Shown here: positions 33,868 to 45,700 of the stretch, in pieces
Position numbering within the stretch: position 1 is the stretch's first letter
Layout of the letters: each line of letters begins with the position of its first letter
DNA from: Panopea generosa
Taxonomy: Eukaryota > Mollusca > Bivalvia > Adapedonta > Hiatellidae
NCBI GenBank assembly: GCA_029582155.1
Contig: CM055898.1
Coordinates: forward strand, 26,481,245 to 26,545,244
Direction: 5' to 3'
Length of the DNA stretch: 64,000 bases
Made by a program: the position numbers and the translations under genes
Notes under the pieces: model-generated
Databases searched by the model: none
Seen by the model: the letters and a program-made list of their open reading frames with translations, nothing else
Told to the model about the DNA's origin: nothing

Positions 33868-36800
33868 GCTGATCAGTTCCATATTGTGGCTCACATCAGC
33901 CCCAATAGATATAAAACATACATCAAGTCTTCATAGTTCCGTAGTATGACTAACTTCAGCATCATTAGTTAAAGGCCATAAATGTTGATCAGTTCCATAT
34001 TGTGGCTCACATTGTGTATCGTTACTGAGACTGGTTAAAAATCATACTCTGTGTTATATACAGATATTCAATAGAGCCTCCGTAATGAGGATAAGTTGTA
34101 CGTATATTGTGGACCATGTCAGCCTCTAACTGTGTATCGTTACTGATATTGGTTATAACTCCGACTCTGTGTTATACAGATATTCCATAGAGCCTCCGTA
34201 ATGAGGCTAAGTTAGACCCATATTGTGGACCATGTTAGCCTCTAACTTTGTATCGTTACTGAGACTGGTTATAACTCGAAATCTGTGTTATACAGATATA
34301 TTCCTTAGAGCCTCCGTATTGAGGCTAAGTTGGATCCATATTGTGGACCATGTTAGCCTCCAACAGTGTATTGTTACTGAGACTGGTTAAAAGTCATACT
34401 CTGTGGTATACAGATATTCCATAGAGCTTCCGTAATGAGGCTAAGTTGGACCCATATTATGGACCATGTCAGCCTCTAACTGTGTACCGTTACTGATACT
34501 GGTTATAACTCCGACTCTGTGTTATACAGATATTCCGTAAAACCTCCGTATTGAGAGTAAGTTGGACCCATATTGTGGACCGTGTCAGCCTCTAACAGAG
34601 TATCGTTACTGAGACTGGTTAAAAGTCATACTCTGTGTTATACAGATATGTCATAGAGCCTGCGTAATGAGGCTAAGTTGGACCCATATTGTGGACCATG
34701 TTAGCCTCTAACAGTGTATCGTTACTGAGACTGGTTATAAATCCGACTCTGTGTTATACAGATATTCCATAGAGCCTGCTTAATGAGGCTAAGTTGGGCC
34801 CATATTGTGGACCATGTCAGCCTCTAGCTGGGTATCGTTATTGATATTGGTTATAACTCGAACTCTCTGTTATACAGATATTCCATAGAGCCTCCGTAAT
34901 GAGGCTAAGTTGGACCCATATTGCGGACCATGTTGGCCTCTAACTTTGTATCGTTACTGAGACTGGTTATAACTCGAACTCTGTGTTATACAGATATTCC
35001 ATCAAACTTCCGTATCGAGGCTAAGTTGGACCCATATTGCGGACCATGCAAGCCTCCAACAGTGTATCGTTACTGAGACTGGTTATAACTTGAACTCTGT
35101 GTTATACAGATATATTCCATGGAGCCTCCGTATTGAGGCTAAGTTGGACCCATATTGTGGACCGTGTCAGCCTCTAACAGTGTATCGTTACTGAGACTGG
35201 TTATAACTCGAACTCTGTGTTATACAGATATTCCATAGAGCCTCCGTATTGAGGCTAAGTTGGACCCATATTGCGGACCGTGTCAGCCTCCAACAGTGTA
35301 TCGTTACTGAGACTGGTTATAACTCCGACTCTGTGTTATACAGATATTCCATAGAGCCTGCGTAATGAGGCTAAGTTGGGCCCATATTGTGGACCATGTC
35401 AGCCTCTAGCTGTGTATCGTTACTGATATTGGTTATAACTCGAACTCTGTGTTATGCAGATGTTCCATAGAGCCTCCGTAATGAGGCTAAGTTGGATCCA
35501 TATTGTGGACCATGTTAGCCTCTAACTTTGTATCGTTACTGATACTGGTTATAACTCGAACTCTGTGTTATACAGATATTCCGTAGAACCTCCGTATTGA
35601 GGCTAAGTTGGACCCATATTGTGGACCGGGTCAGCCTTTAACAGTGTATCGTTACTGAGACTGGTTATAACTCGAACTCTGTGTTATACAGATATTCCAT
35701 AGAGCCTCCGTATTGAGGCTAAGTTGGACCCATATTGTGGACCATGTTAGCCTCCAACAGTGTATCGTTACTGAGACTGGTTAAAAGTCATACTCTGTGT
35801 TATACAGATATTCCATAGAACCTGCGTAATGAGGGTAAGTTGGACCCATATTGTGGACCATATTAGCCTCTAACAGTGTATCGTTACTGAGACTGGTTAT
35901 AACTCCAACTCTGTGTTATACAGATATTCCATAGAGCCTGCATAAATAGGCTAAGTTGGGCCCATATTGTGGACCATGTCAGCCTCTAGCTGTGTATCGT
36001 TACTGATATTGGTTATAACTCGAACTCTGTGTTATACAGCTATGCCATAGAGCCTCTGTAATGAGGCTAAGTTGGATCCATATTGTGGACCATGTTAGCC
36101 TCTAACTTTGTATCGTTACTGAGACTGGTTATAACTCGAACTCTGTGTTATACAGATATTCCATAGAACTTCCGTATTGAGGCTAAGTTGGACCCATATT
36201 GTGGACCATGTTAGCCTCTAACTGTGTATCGTTACTGAGACTGGTTATAACTTGAACTCTGTGTTATACAGATTTATTCCATAGAGCCTCCGTATTGAGG
36301 CTAAGTTGGACCCATATTGTGGACCATGTTAGCCTCCAACAGTGTATCGTGACTGAGACTGGTTATAAGTCATACTCTGTGTTATATAGATATTCCCTAG
36401 AGCTTCCGTAATGAGGCTAAGTTGGACCCATATTGTGGACCATCTCAGCCTCTAACTGTGTATCGTTACTGATACTGGTTTTAACTCCGACTCTGTGTTA
36501 TACAGATATTCCGTAGAACCTCCGTGTTGAGGCTAAGTTGGACCCATATTGTGGACCGTGTCAGCCTCTAACAGTGTATCGTTACTGAGACTGGTTATAA
36601 CTCGTACTCTATGTTATAGAGATATTCCATAGAGCCTCCGTATTGAGGTTAAGTTGGACCCATATTGTGGACCATGTTAGCCTCCAACCGTGTATCGTTA
36701 CTGAGACTGGTTAAAAGTCAAACTCTGTGTTATACAGATATTCCATAGAGCCTCCGTAATGAGGCTAAGTTGGATCCATATTGTGGACCATGTTAGCCTC

Positions 36801-38130
36801 TAACAGTGTATCGTTACTGAGACTGGCTATAACTCGTACTCTGTGTTATACAGATATGCCATAGAGCCTGCGTAATGAGGCTAAGTTGGACCCATATTGT
36901 GGACCATGTTAGCCTCTAACTGTGTATCGTTACTGAGACTGGTTATAGCTCGAACTCTGTGTTATACAGATATTCCATAGAGCCTCCGTAACGAGGCAGT
37001 AAGTTGGACCCATATGGTGGACCATGTTAGCCTCTAACAGTGTATCGTTACTGAGACTGGTTATAACTCCAACTCTGAATTATACAGATATTCCATAGAG
37101 CCTGCGTAATGAGGCTAAGTTGGACCCATATTGTGGACCACGTTAGCCTCCAACAGTGTATCGTTACTGAGACTGGTTAAAAGTCATAATCTGTGTTATA
37201 CGGATATGCCCTAGAGCCTGCGTAATGAGGCTAAGTTGGACCCATATTGTGGACCATGTCAGCCTTTAGCATTGTATCGATACTGATATTGGTTATAATT
37301 CGAACTCTGTGTTATACAGATATTCCATAGAGCCTCCGTAATGAGGCTAAGTTGGACCCATATTGTGGACCATGTTAGCCTCTAACTGTGTATCGTTACT
37401 GAGACTGGTTATAACTCGAACTCTGTGTTATACAGATATTCCATAGAACTTCCGTATTGAGGCTAAGTTGTACCCATATTGTGGACCATGTTAGCCTCTA
37501 ACAGTGTATCTTACTGAGACTGGTTATAACTTGAACTCTGTGTTATACAGATATATTCCATAGAGCCTCCGTATTGAGGCTAAGTTGGACCCATATTGTG
37601 GACCATGTTAGCCTCCAACAGTGTATCGTTACTGAGACTGGTTAAAAGTCATACTCTGTGTTATACAGATATTCCATAAAGCCTCCGTAATGAGGCTAAG
37701 TTGGACCCATATTGTGGACCATGTTAGCCTCTAACTGTGTATCGTTACTGATACTGGTTATAACTCAGACTCTGCGTTATACAGATATTCCGTAGAACCT
37801 CCGTATTGAGGCTAAGTTGGACCCATATTGTGGACCGTGTCAGTCTCTGTGTATCGTTACTGAGACTGGTTATAACTCGAACTGTTATACAGATATTCCA
37901 TAGAACCTCCGTAATGAGGCTAAGTTGGACCCATATTGTGGACCATGTTAGCCTCTAACTGTGTAACGTTACTGAGACAGGTTTAAACTCATATTTTGTG
38001 TTTTACAGATATTCCATAGAGACTCCGTAATAAGGCGAAGTTATTCCCATATTGTGGACAATGCCGTCCTCTAACTGTGTATCGTTACTGAGACTGGTTA
38101 TAACTCGAACTCCGTGTTATATAGTTATTC
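33868..38130 (+). repeat. 116-bp tandem satellite
   Basis: About 36 units, mostly 116 bp (118 where GATATATTCC replaces GATATTCC). Landmarks are GTTGGACCCATATTGTGGAC, CATGTTAGCCTCTAACAGTG, TATCGTTACTGAGACTGG, ACTCTGTGTTATACAGATA and CCGTAATGAGGCTAA. The first units are strongly diverged. One half of the unit aligns to the 58-bp satellite, and 116 is twice 58. Confidence 0.97.
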
Positions 38131-38734
38131 TATTGATCCAACATAATAACTTAAGTACTGGTCGATTTCCAGTGCATGGCAAATGGACACAAAACATGTT
38201 AGTGGTACAGAGAATAAATAACACCAATCAATGATAACTTGTTTGATTTTAAAGACTCCTTTTTATTAAGTAATATACATGTTGTTATATAGCTCATTTG
38301 ACAAAATGTTAAACAAAACATAAAACCATATATAATATAATTAATATTAAAGAAACAACCATGTGATATTTGACTAATAGTTAATTTATGTTTACATTTA
38401 TCAAGCAATATACAGTGTAGCAATGTTATATAACAGCATCCAAATTAATTATGCAATGCAGCTATAACTAGTGGAAATAAGAGTGCTGTATATTGTATTC
38501 TGGCATATCCACTTGCGGATTTTGATCAGAAAACGAAATTTCCTGTAGTGGAATGTTGTGATTGAGCTGCTCATTAGCGTATAACGGATCTGATTTTGTG
38601 CTTTTCGATAGATGTTCATGAATTTTACATTGATTGTTATGATCGTCACCCGTCTAACTGACCACTCTTAATTCTTAACATCCATTTTGTTTAATATGCC
38701 TATATTTGCCATCATATTATGGACAACTCCTTAA
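38131..38734. other. Gene-free stretch
   Basis: No supported exon. The short open frames on either strand have no splice or domain support. Confidence 0.4.
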
Positions 38735-39064
38735 ATGAATTATATTCCATTACTCAGAACAAAACATTCCACTTGCAGAATATTTTGACCATTTCAGTCT
38801 TTATCAGCTTTGTATTGAGTCATCCATGCATAGAATTACGTGACATAGGACGATCACATGATAAAAGGAGAGCATTATACACTGAAGGTAACTCCAGTCC
38901 CTCATCCTGGTTGAGTGACACCTCTCCTTGTATCACATGATCATCCTATGTCACGCGATATTATGCATGAATGATCTAGCACAAAGCGAATCCATGACTA
39001 TGTGATACGGTCGAAATATTCTGCAAGTCAAATGTTTTGTTCTGAGTATTGGAATATAATTCAT
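38735..39064. mobile_element. 330-bp foldback (MITE-like) element
   Basis: Long imperfect inverted arms of about 145 bp. ATGAATTATATTCC opens the element and its reverse complement closes it. CTCAGAACAAAACATT, TTGCAGAATATTT and GTGACATAGGA also pair between the arms. The middle is about 40 bp. No target duplication is obvious. Its right end lies 56 bp from the stop codon of the KDZ-type transposase. Confidence 0.8.
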
Positions 39065-39119
39065 CGAAGATGTTAAATCCAGAGCAAGAAACCAAACTAT
39101 ATTGTTATATACAACTTAT

Positions 39120-39379
39120 TTACCGTAACTTGGAATATACAGAAGACGGACGCTTAAACATGGACATGTATTTAATTGGCAGATCTGGCTTGAGAAACGA
39201 CAAGGAAACCGTACTCCGAAACCACAAAAATAATTTTAAATGGTTGGTGAAGTTATCTACATTCATGTACGACAGCATTGACTTGAACTTTTTAAGAGTT
39301 GAGTTTCTCTGTTCTGCAACCTGCGTATTTAGGTCCTTGTATTGCATATACATATTTAGGTTATACCCCAAATGACAGC
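39120..39379 (-). CDS. KDZ-type transposase, last exon
   Basis: The minus-strand acceptor CATTTCTTTTTCAG is followed by an open exon to TAA at 39120. Motifs are GCHLGYN, LNTQVAEQRNSTLKKFKS, SYMNVDNF and LFLWF. In Kyakuja-Dileera-Zisupton transposases this pattern directly follows the DRFHW-NH segment, and the Glu of AEQ is the likely third acidic residue. The exon joins the one at 40003 in phase (GTC-G plus GC). This is the C-terminus, about 86 codons, with no internal stop. Confidence 0.8.
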
Positions 39380-40002
39380 CTGAAAAAGAAATGACATTAA
39401 AAACATTTAACACATCTTTAACTTTAAAGAAAAGCCAAATATTTACCCTAATCTGAAGAAATTTTTTTGAAATATTGTCCCCATTTCTAGAATGAAAAAC
39501 TGTTCACGACTTCCTAAAATTCATACTAAATTTGTTATTTAACTGATTTGATGTTATTACTCACAAACGGAAATAATCAGTAAAATTTCAATTATAGAAT
39601 ATCAATCTTAAAAAGTTAACTTTATCACAAAAGAAAATGAGCTCATGTGACTGTAATCATTATTATATTAGTGGTAATAAAACATTATATACAAACATTA
39701 CAGCTGATACTACCACTTACACTAGTACAGCCATATCATCATAAATAGTATTCAAGGTATTAAGAAGATACTTCACATTGCTATGTGTTTAATTGTTTAA
39801 TTGCTAAATGCTGACAATAAAAATAATCTATATTGCGAAAAATTATGCCTTAGAAAAGAAGTGTGTAACCAGTGATGATATAGTTTTTATAAAAATCACT
39901 ACCAGTTCAAGATGAAAAAAGAAAGATTAATACTTAAAAAGTAAAGAGAGAAGGACAAATGGATTCTTAACTAAACACAAATTATGTATACTTCGCACTT
40001 AC

Positions 40003-40125
40003 CGACATGGTTGCACCAATGGAATCTGTCCACAACAAACCATGTGTCTCTAAAAAAGACCAGATCTCTATTCAACGCAAAATTGTGCAGATTGCAAGCA
40101 TTGTGATACACAACAAGTTTTGGTG
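40003..40125 (-). CDS. KDZ-type transposase, central exon
   Basis: Acceptor AATAATTTTCAG, donor GTCG|GTAAGT, 123 bp, no stop. It encodes KLVVYHNACNLHNFALNRD and then FVVDRFHWCNH, the central signature of KDZ transposases (the usual start is YDNAC, so Asp is replaced by His in YHNAC). If that Asp is catalytic, the enzyme is dead even where the frame is intact. Confidence 0.85.
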
Positions 40126-40614
40126 CTGAAAATTATTAAATTTTAAATTTGATTACCTTTTAATCATATAAAAATTTAAAAAAATCATCTGAGTAGGTGG
40201 TTTTACATTAATTTTCATGAAATGCTTTTAACAAATGAGGTTCTTATTGAAGGCAAAAAATTGTCAATAATAGTTCTCTTATGCATAAAATATAATGGTT
40301 ACAATGTCAAAAATAAAGAATAAGCTACACAACAGTTTACAGTAACCCTTATACTTTTACATTAAATTTCTTGGTTGAATATATTTTATTTTATGATGCT
40401 TAGAACATTGTTTATACAAACTACAAAATGAAAAGGGATCAGATTAAACACACTTATTAAGTTCATTAATCTTCTTATAAGCTTTTAGATAATGTAACTT
40501 GCTTATACAGAAAATAAAAAAGTGCAAATTTTTTAAGAAGATAGTTAAGTTTTTTTTGTATGAATCTGTTAGCCAACAAACTTATCATATGTATCTAAAA
40601 CCAAATAGCATTAC

Positions 40615-40692
40615 CGGTATGGAATCTTGTCCTGAGTATTGAGAAAGGGACATTTGGCGACTCTTCCATTAACTGGAACCCATAGCAAATCC
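40615..40692 (-). CDS. KDZ-type transposase, exon before the signature
   Basis: A 78-bp exon between TTTTTATTTCAG and ACCG|GTAATG. It reads ICYGFQLMEESPNVPFSILR and then TRFHT, which in this family lies immediately upstream of the APKLVVYDNAC region. Phases match on both sides. In related proteins I expect extra residues near ESPN, so a few codons may be missing. Confidence 0.75.
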
Positions 40693-40884
40693 CTGAAATA
40701 AAAATTACAATAAACAAGGTTAAGATGACCATTACATGCTTAACACAAACACTTTCAGAAGTCATACTATTCATGTAAGTATTTGTAAATAACAATTTTT
40801 CGGCTGTACATTTCTAAGACTTCCATTCTGCAGTTAAAACCTTTTATCTAGTTTTATAAAAAAGAAAGTTATGTATTAAACCGG

Positions 40885-41185
40885 TACCTAACATATGAAC
40901 AAGAGCTGTCAGAAGACAACAAAGCTCGCCTCTGGGTGTCTTAAGTCCAAAAAGGGCCATAAGTGTGGCAAAATGCAACCCAGAGTTATGGTTCTTGTCT
41001 GTGTGTGTTCCATTGATGATGGTGAACACACATGTGATGGTTCATTCACATCCAATGAGTGGTTGCATAGATATCTGAAACTTGTATGCAAAAATTTAAC
41101 CTGGGTATCTACAGACGACGACAACACCGGGGTCATGACAATAGCTCTCCTTGGACTTGACGAGTTAAAAAGTGAACCAAAATAA
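40885..41185 (+). mobile_element. Dispersed bivalve-type repeat inside the KDZ intron
   Basis: It begins CAAGAGCTGTCAGAAGACAA and includes GGGCCATAAGTGTGGCAAAA, CAGAGTTATGGTTCTTGTCT and a GACGACGACAAC run before the end. From memory this arrangement is a very common dispersed repeat in bivalve genomes. Frames of about 96 codons exist on both strands but reflect the repeat. Confidence 0.55.
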
Positions 41186-41717
41186 TTAATTTCAAATTTA
41201 AACATTTAATGAGCATGTTTATGCCTTTGTTGAAAAAATAACAACAGAAGTAAGCAAAGAATAGTATACTCAGCAGAAATAAAAAAGTACCACTTATTCT
41301 ATTACCAGGACTCTTTTCATATGTACTATAGTTAATCAATTGTTGATTCAGTAATTAACATCCTCATAGCTTGATTATGTTAACAATATTTAACTGTGAC
41401 ATGGTAAAAATAACAACATTCATTGAATTTCTTATTTGATTATCAACACTATCACCATGCATATTAAGGTATTGAATAATATGCAAAGAAGATTATCATG
41501 TACGTGCAAACAGTGATCCTGCCTACCCGTTGCCTTACATACAAGCGAACTGAAACTGATCAGTTGCATCAACAGTGCATTAGTACTCAATCAATAAAGA
41601 AGTTGATACAGAGCTCTTAAAAATTAAAAGAACTAATACATTTTTGAGGTGTTGACCTATTATTTATTTTTAATAAATATATAAACATGATGAAAAATTA
41701 AAAGAATTGCTTCATAC

Positions 41718-41955
41718 CTTCAATAAACCACTATTAACATCAAAATCTTGAACCATAAATGCAAGAAAATTGTCATCTACAGGAACAACTGTTTTATGCT
41801 GACATAGACAAAGTTTGTAGAAATCAACATCTTCAGATTGGCTTGAAGTGACAGTCATTGAAGATTGATTTTCAACAAATGTTTGGGTTGACCAACTAGA
41901 ATCTGTTTTTTCTTCAGTACAGATTTTTTTGGTTGTTGACGGTTTTCTTGCAATA
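41718..41955 (-). CDS. Probable N-terminal exon of the KDZ-type gene
   Basis: The acceptor TTTATTTATCGCAG and donor AAG|GTATGA bound 238 bp with an open frame. A Ser/Thr/Lys-rich, probably disordered first half is followed by YKLCLCQHKTVVPV, which suggests a Cys/His zinc site. It ends in phase 0, while the 40692 exon needs a one-base carry-over, so at least one exon between them is missing or unrecognised. Assignment to the same gene is by position and strand. Confidence 0.5.
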
Positions 41956-42777
41956 CTGCGATAAATAAAAAAAATATTGCAATTTGTATGCATAGTTTGC
42001 TCATCAGATTCCGAATACTGTATTTTATGTAATTTGATATGGCCACATTATCATCATAAGATGGATTCATAGACTCTATTTTTAAAATGACCAACATAAA
42101 CTAACTGTTGACAAGATAAGAAAAGATACAATTAGGATATGGTGTACGAGACAATTTTGAAACAGTTGCTCTAAAACAGGTTGTTTTACCATTTAATGTC
42201 ATTAAAAGCTATATTCAATTATTTTGATAACTGTAAGGAATGTAGGGGCATGGTCCTCCCCGACCCTCTCACCACTAGGACGGGGAGACTAAATTTGTTC
42301 ACACAAATGGGTGGCTGAAAAAATTTAATGTACAAAATTATCCAGAAATACAGTTGCTTTATAGACTATTTAGGTTAATTTATTTTTTCAATACCAATAC
42401 ATTTTTTAAAAAAAGAAGACTTTTCTTAAATAATAATTATTGTAAAGTACAGTAATTCAATGAATTTTAAAAATCATAAAATAGATTTGATATTTTATGA
42501 CCATTTCTTACTTGCCATTGCTTAATTATACCACAATCACTTCACAATAAAGGAATTTGAATACTAACAGACCTGAAAAAGAAGTAATAGATATATGTGT
42601 ACAATATACTGACAGATAACTAATACTGATCATCACTACTTAATGGCAATACTACCCAAAATATAAGACATTATGACAATCAAATCAAATTAACATGACC
42701 AATATAACATGCAAAACATTTACAGCAAGTGGAATATTTGTAAAATATCCATACAATCTAATGCATTACCAAAATTG
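41956..42777. other. Gene-free stretch before the 58-bp array
   Basis: AT-rich, with no supported exon. A GC-rich island (CCCCGACCCTCTC) near 42260 stands alone. Confidence 0.4.
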
Positions 42778-45700
42778 CTGAGGCTAACTATTACAAATAT
42801 TATGGACCAGTCTATAACAGTTCATTGGTACTAAGGCTTAGAAGTATCCACAGTAAGGCATCTACCAGCCTATAACAGTTCATTACTACTCAGGCTAAGA
42901 AGTATCCATAATATGGCCTCTATCAGTTCATTAGTACTGGACTAAGTAGTATCCATAATATGGCCTCTATCAGCCTAAAACAGTTCATTAGTACTGAGAC
43001 TAAGTAGTATCCATAGTACAGACTCTATCAGTTTCTAACAGTTCATTAGTACTGAGGCTAACTAGTATCCATACTATATCCTCTATCAGCCTGTAACAGT
43101 TTGTTAGTACTGAGGCTAAATAGTATCCATACTATGGCCTCTATCAGCCTCTAAGAGTTTGTTAGTATTAAAGCTAAGAAGTGTTCATAGTATGGCCTCT
43201 ATCAGCCTCACACAGTTTGTTAGTACTGAGGATAAGCAGTATCAATAGTATAGCCTCTAACAATTCATTAGTTCTGAGGCTTAGTAGTATCCATAATATG
43301 GCCTCTATCAGCCTCTAACAGTTCATTAGGACTGAGGCTAAGTAGTATCCATAGTATGACCTCTATCAGACTCTAAAAGTTGTGGTACAGAGGCTAAGTA
43401 GTATCCATAGTATAGCCTCTAACAGTTCATTAGTACTGAGGCTAAATAGTATCCATAATATGGCCACTACCAGTTTCTGACAGTTCATTAGTACTGAGAC
43501 TAAGTAGTATCCATAATATGGCCTCTATTAGCCTCTAACAGAACATTAGTACTGAGGCTAAGTAGTATCCAAAGTATACCCTCAAACAGTTTATTAGTTC
43601 TGAGACTAATTAGTATCCATAGTATGGACTCTATAAGCCTCTAACAATTCCTTAATACTGAGGCTAACTACTATCCATAATATGGCCTTTACCAGCCTCT
43701 AACAGTCCATTAGTACTGAGGTTAATTAGTATCAATAATATGGCCTCTTTCAGCCTCAAACAGTCCATTAGTACTGAGGCTAAGAAGTATCCATAATATG
43801 GCCTCTATCAGTCCATTAGTACTGAGGCTAAGTAGTATCCATACTATAACCTCTAACAGCCTCTAACAGTCCATTAGTACTGAGGGTAAGTAGTATCCAT
43901 AGTATAGCCTCTATCAGCCTCAAACAGTTCATTAGTTCTGAGACTAAGTAGTATCCATAGTATGGACTCTATGAGCCTCAAACAGTAAATTAGTACTGAG
44001 GCTAAGTAGTATCTATAGTATGGCATCGATCAGCCTCTAATAGTCCAGTTGTACTGAGACTAAGTAGTATCCATAATAAAGCCTCTAACAGTTCGTTAGT
44101 ACTGAGGCTAAGTAGTATCCATAATATGGCCTCTATCAGCCTCTAACAGTCCAGTAGTACTGTGGCTAAGTAGATCCATAATAAAACCTCTATCAGCCTC
44201 TAACAGTTTGTAAATACTGAGGCTAAGTAGTATCTATAGTATGGCCTCTATCAACCTCTAACAGTTCATTAGTTCTGAGACTAAGTAGTATCAATAGTAT
44301 GGACTATATCAGCCTCTTACAGTTAATTCATACAGAATCTAAGTTGTATCCATAATATGGCCTCTATCAGTTCATTAGTACTGAGGCTAAGTAGTTTCCA
44401 TAGTATGGCCTCTATCAGCCTCTAAAAGTTTATTAGCACTGAGACTAAGTAGTATCCATAATACGGCCTTTATCAGCCTCTAACAGTTTATTTGCACTGA
44501 GACTAAGTAGTTTCCATAATATGGCCTCTATCAGCCTCTTACAGTCAATTAGTACTGAGACTAAGTAGTATCCATAATATGGCCTCTATCAGCCTCTTAC
44601 AGTCAATTAGTACTGAGACTAAGTAGTATCCATAATATGGCCTCTATCAGCCTTTAATAGTTCATTAGTTTTGAGGCTAAGTAGTATCCATAATATGGCC
44701 TTCATCAAATTCTAACAGTTTATTAGCACTGAGACTAAGTAGTATCCATAATATGGCCTCTATCAGTCTCTTACAGTCAATTAGTACTGAGACTTAGTAG
44801 CATCCATAATATGGCCTCTATCAGCCTCTTACAGTCAATTAGTATTGAGACTAAGTAGTATCCATAATATGGCCTTTATCAGCCTCTAATAGTTCATTAA
44901 TACTGAGGCTAAGTAGTATCCATAATATGGCCTTTATCAGCCTCTAACAGTTAATAAGTACTGAGGCTAAATAGTATCTATAGTATGGCATCTATCAGCC
45001 TCTAACAATCCAGTTGTACTGAGGCTAAGTAGTATCAATAATATGGACTCTATAAGCCTCTAACAGTTTGTAAGTACTGAGGCTAAGTAGTATCCATAGT
45101 ATGGCCTCTATCAGCCTCTAACAGTACATTAGTACTGAGGCTAAGTAGTATTTATAGTATTGTATCTATCAGTCTCTTAGAGTCCAGTTGTACTGAGGCA
45201 AAGTAGTATCAATAATAAAGCCTCTATCAGCCTCTAACAGTTCGTAAGTACTGAGGCTAAGTAGTATCCATAGTATGGCCTCTATCAACCTCTTACAGTT
45301 CATTAGTACTGAGACTAAGTAGTTTCAATATTATGGACTCTATCAGCCTCTTACAGTTCATTCGTACTGAGGCTAAGTTGTATCCATAATATTGCCTCTA
45401 TCAGTTCATTAGTACTGAGGCTAAGTAGTATCCATAGTTTGGCCTCTATCAGCTCCAAACAGTCTATTAGTACTGAAGCTAATTAGTATCCATAATATGG
45501 CATCTATCAGTTCATTAGTACTGAGATTAAGTAGTATCCATAACATGGCTTCTATCAGTTCATTTGTACTGAGGCTAAGTAGTATCCATAGTATGGCATC
45601 TATCAGCCTAAAACAGTCCATTAATACTGAGGCTAAGTAGTATGCATAATATGGCCTCTATCAGACTCAAACAGGCCATTAGTATGGGGGCTAAGAAGTA

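Noticed and set aside
40895-41205. Overlapping 96-98-codon frames on both strands
   Set aside because: They coincide with a dispersed bivalve repeat inside an intron, with no domain on either strand.
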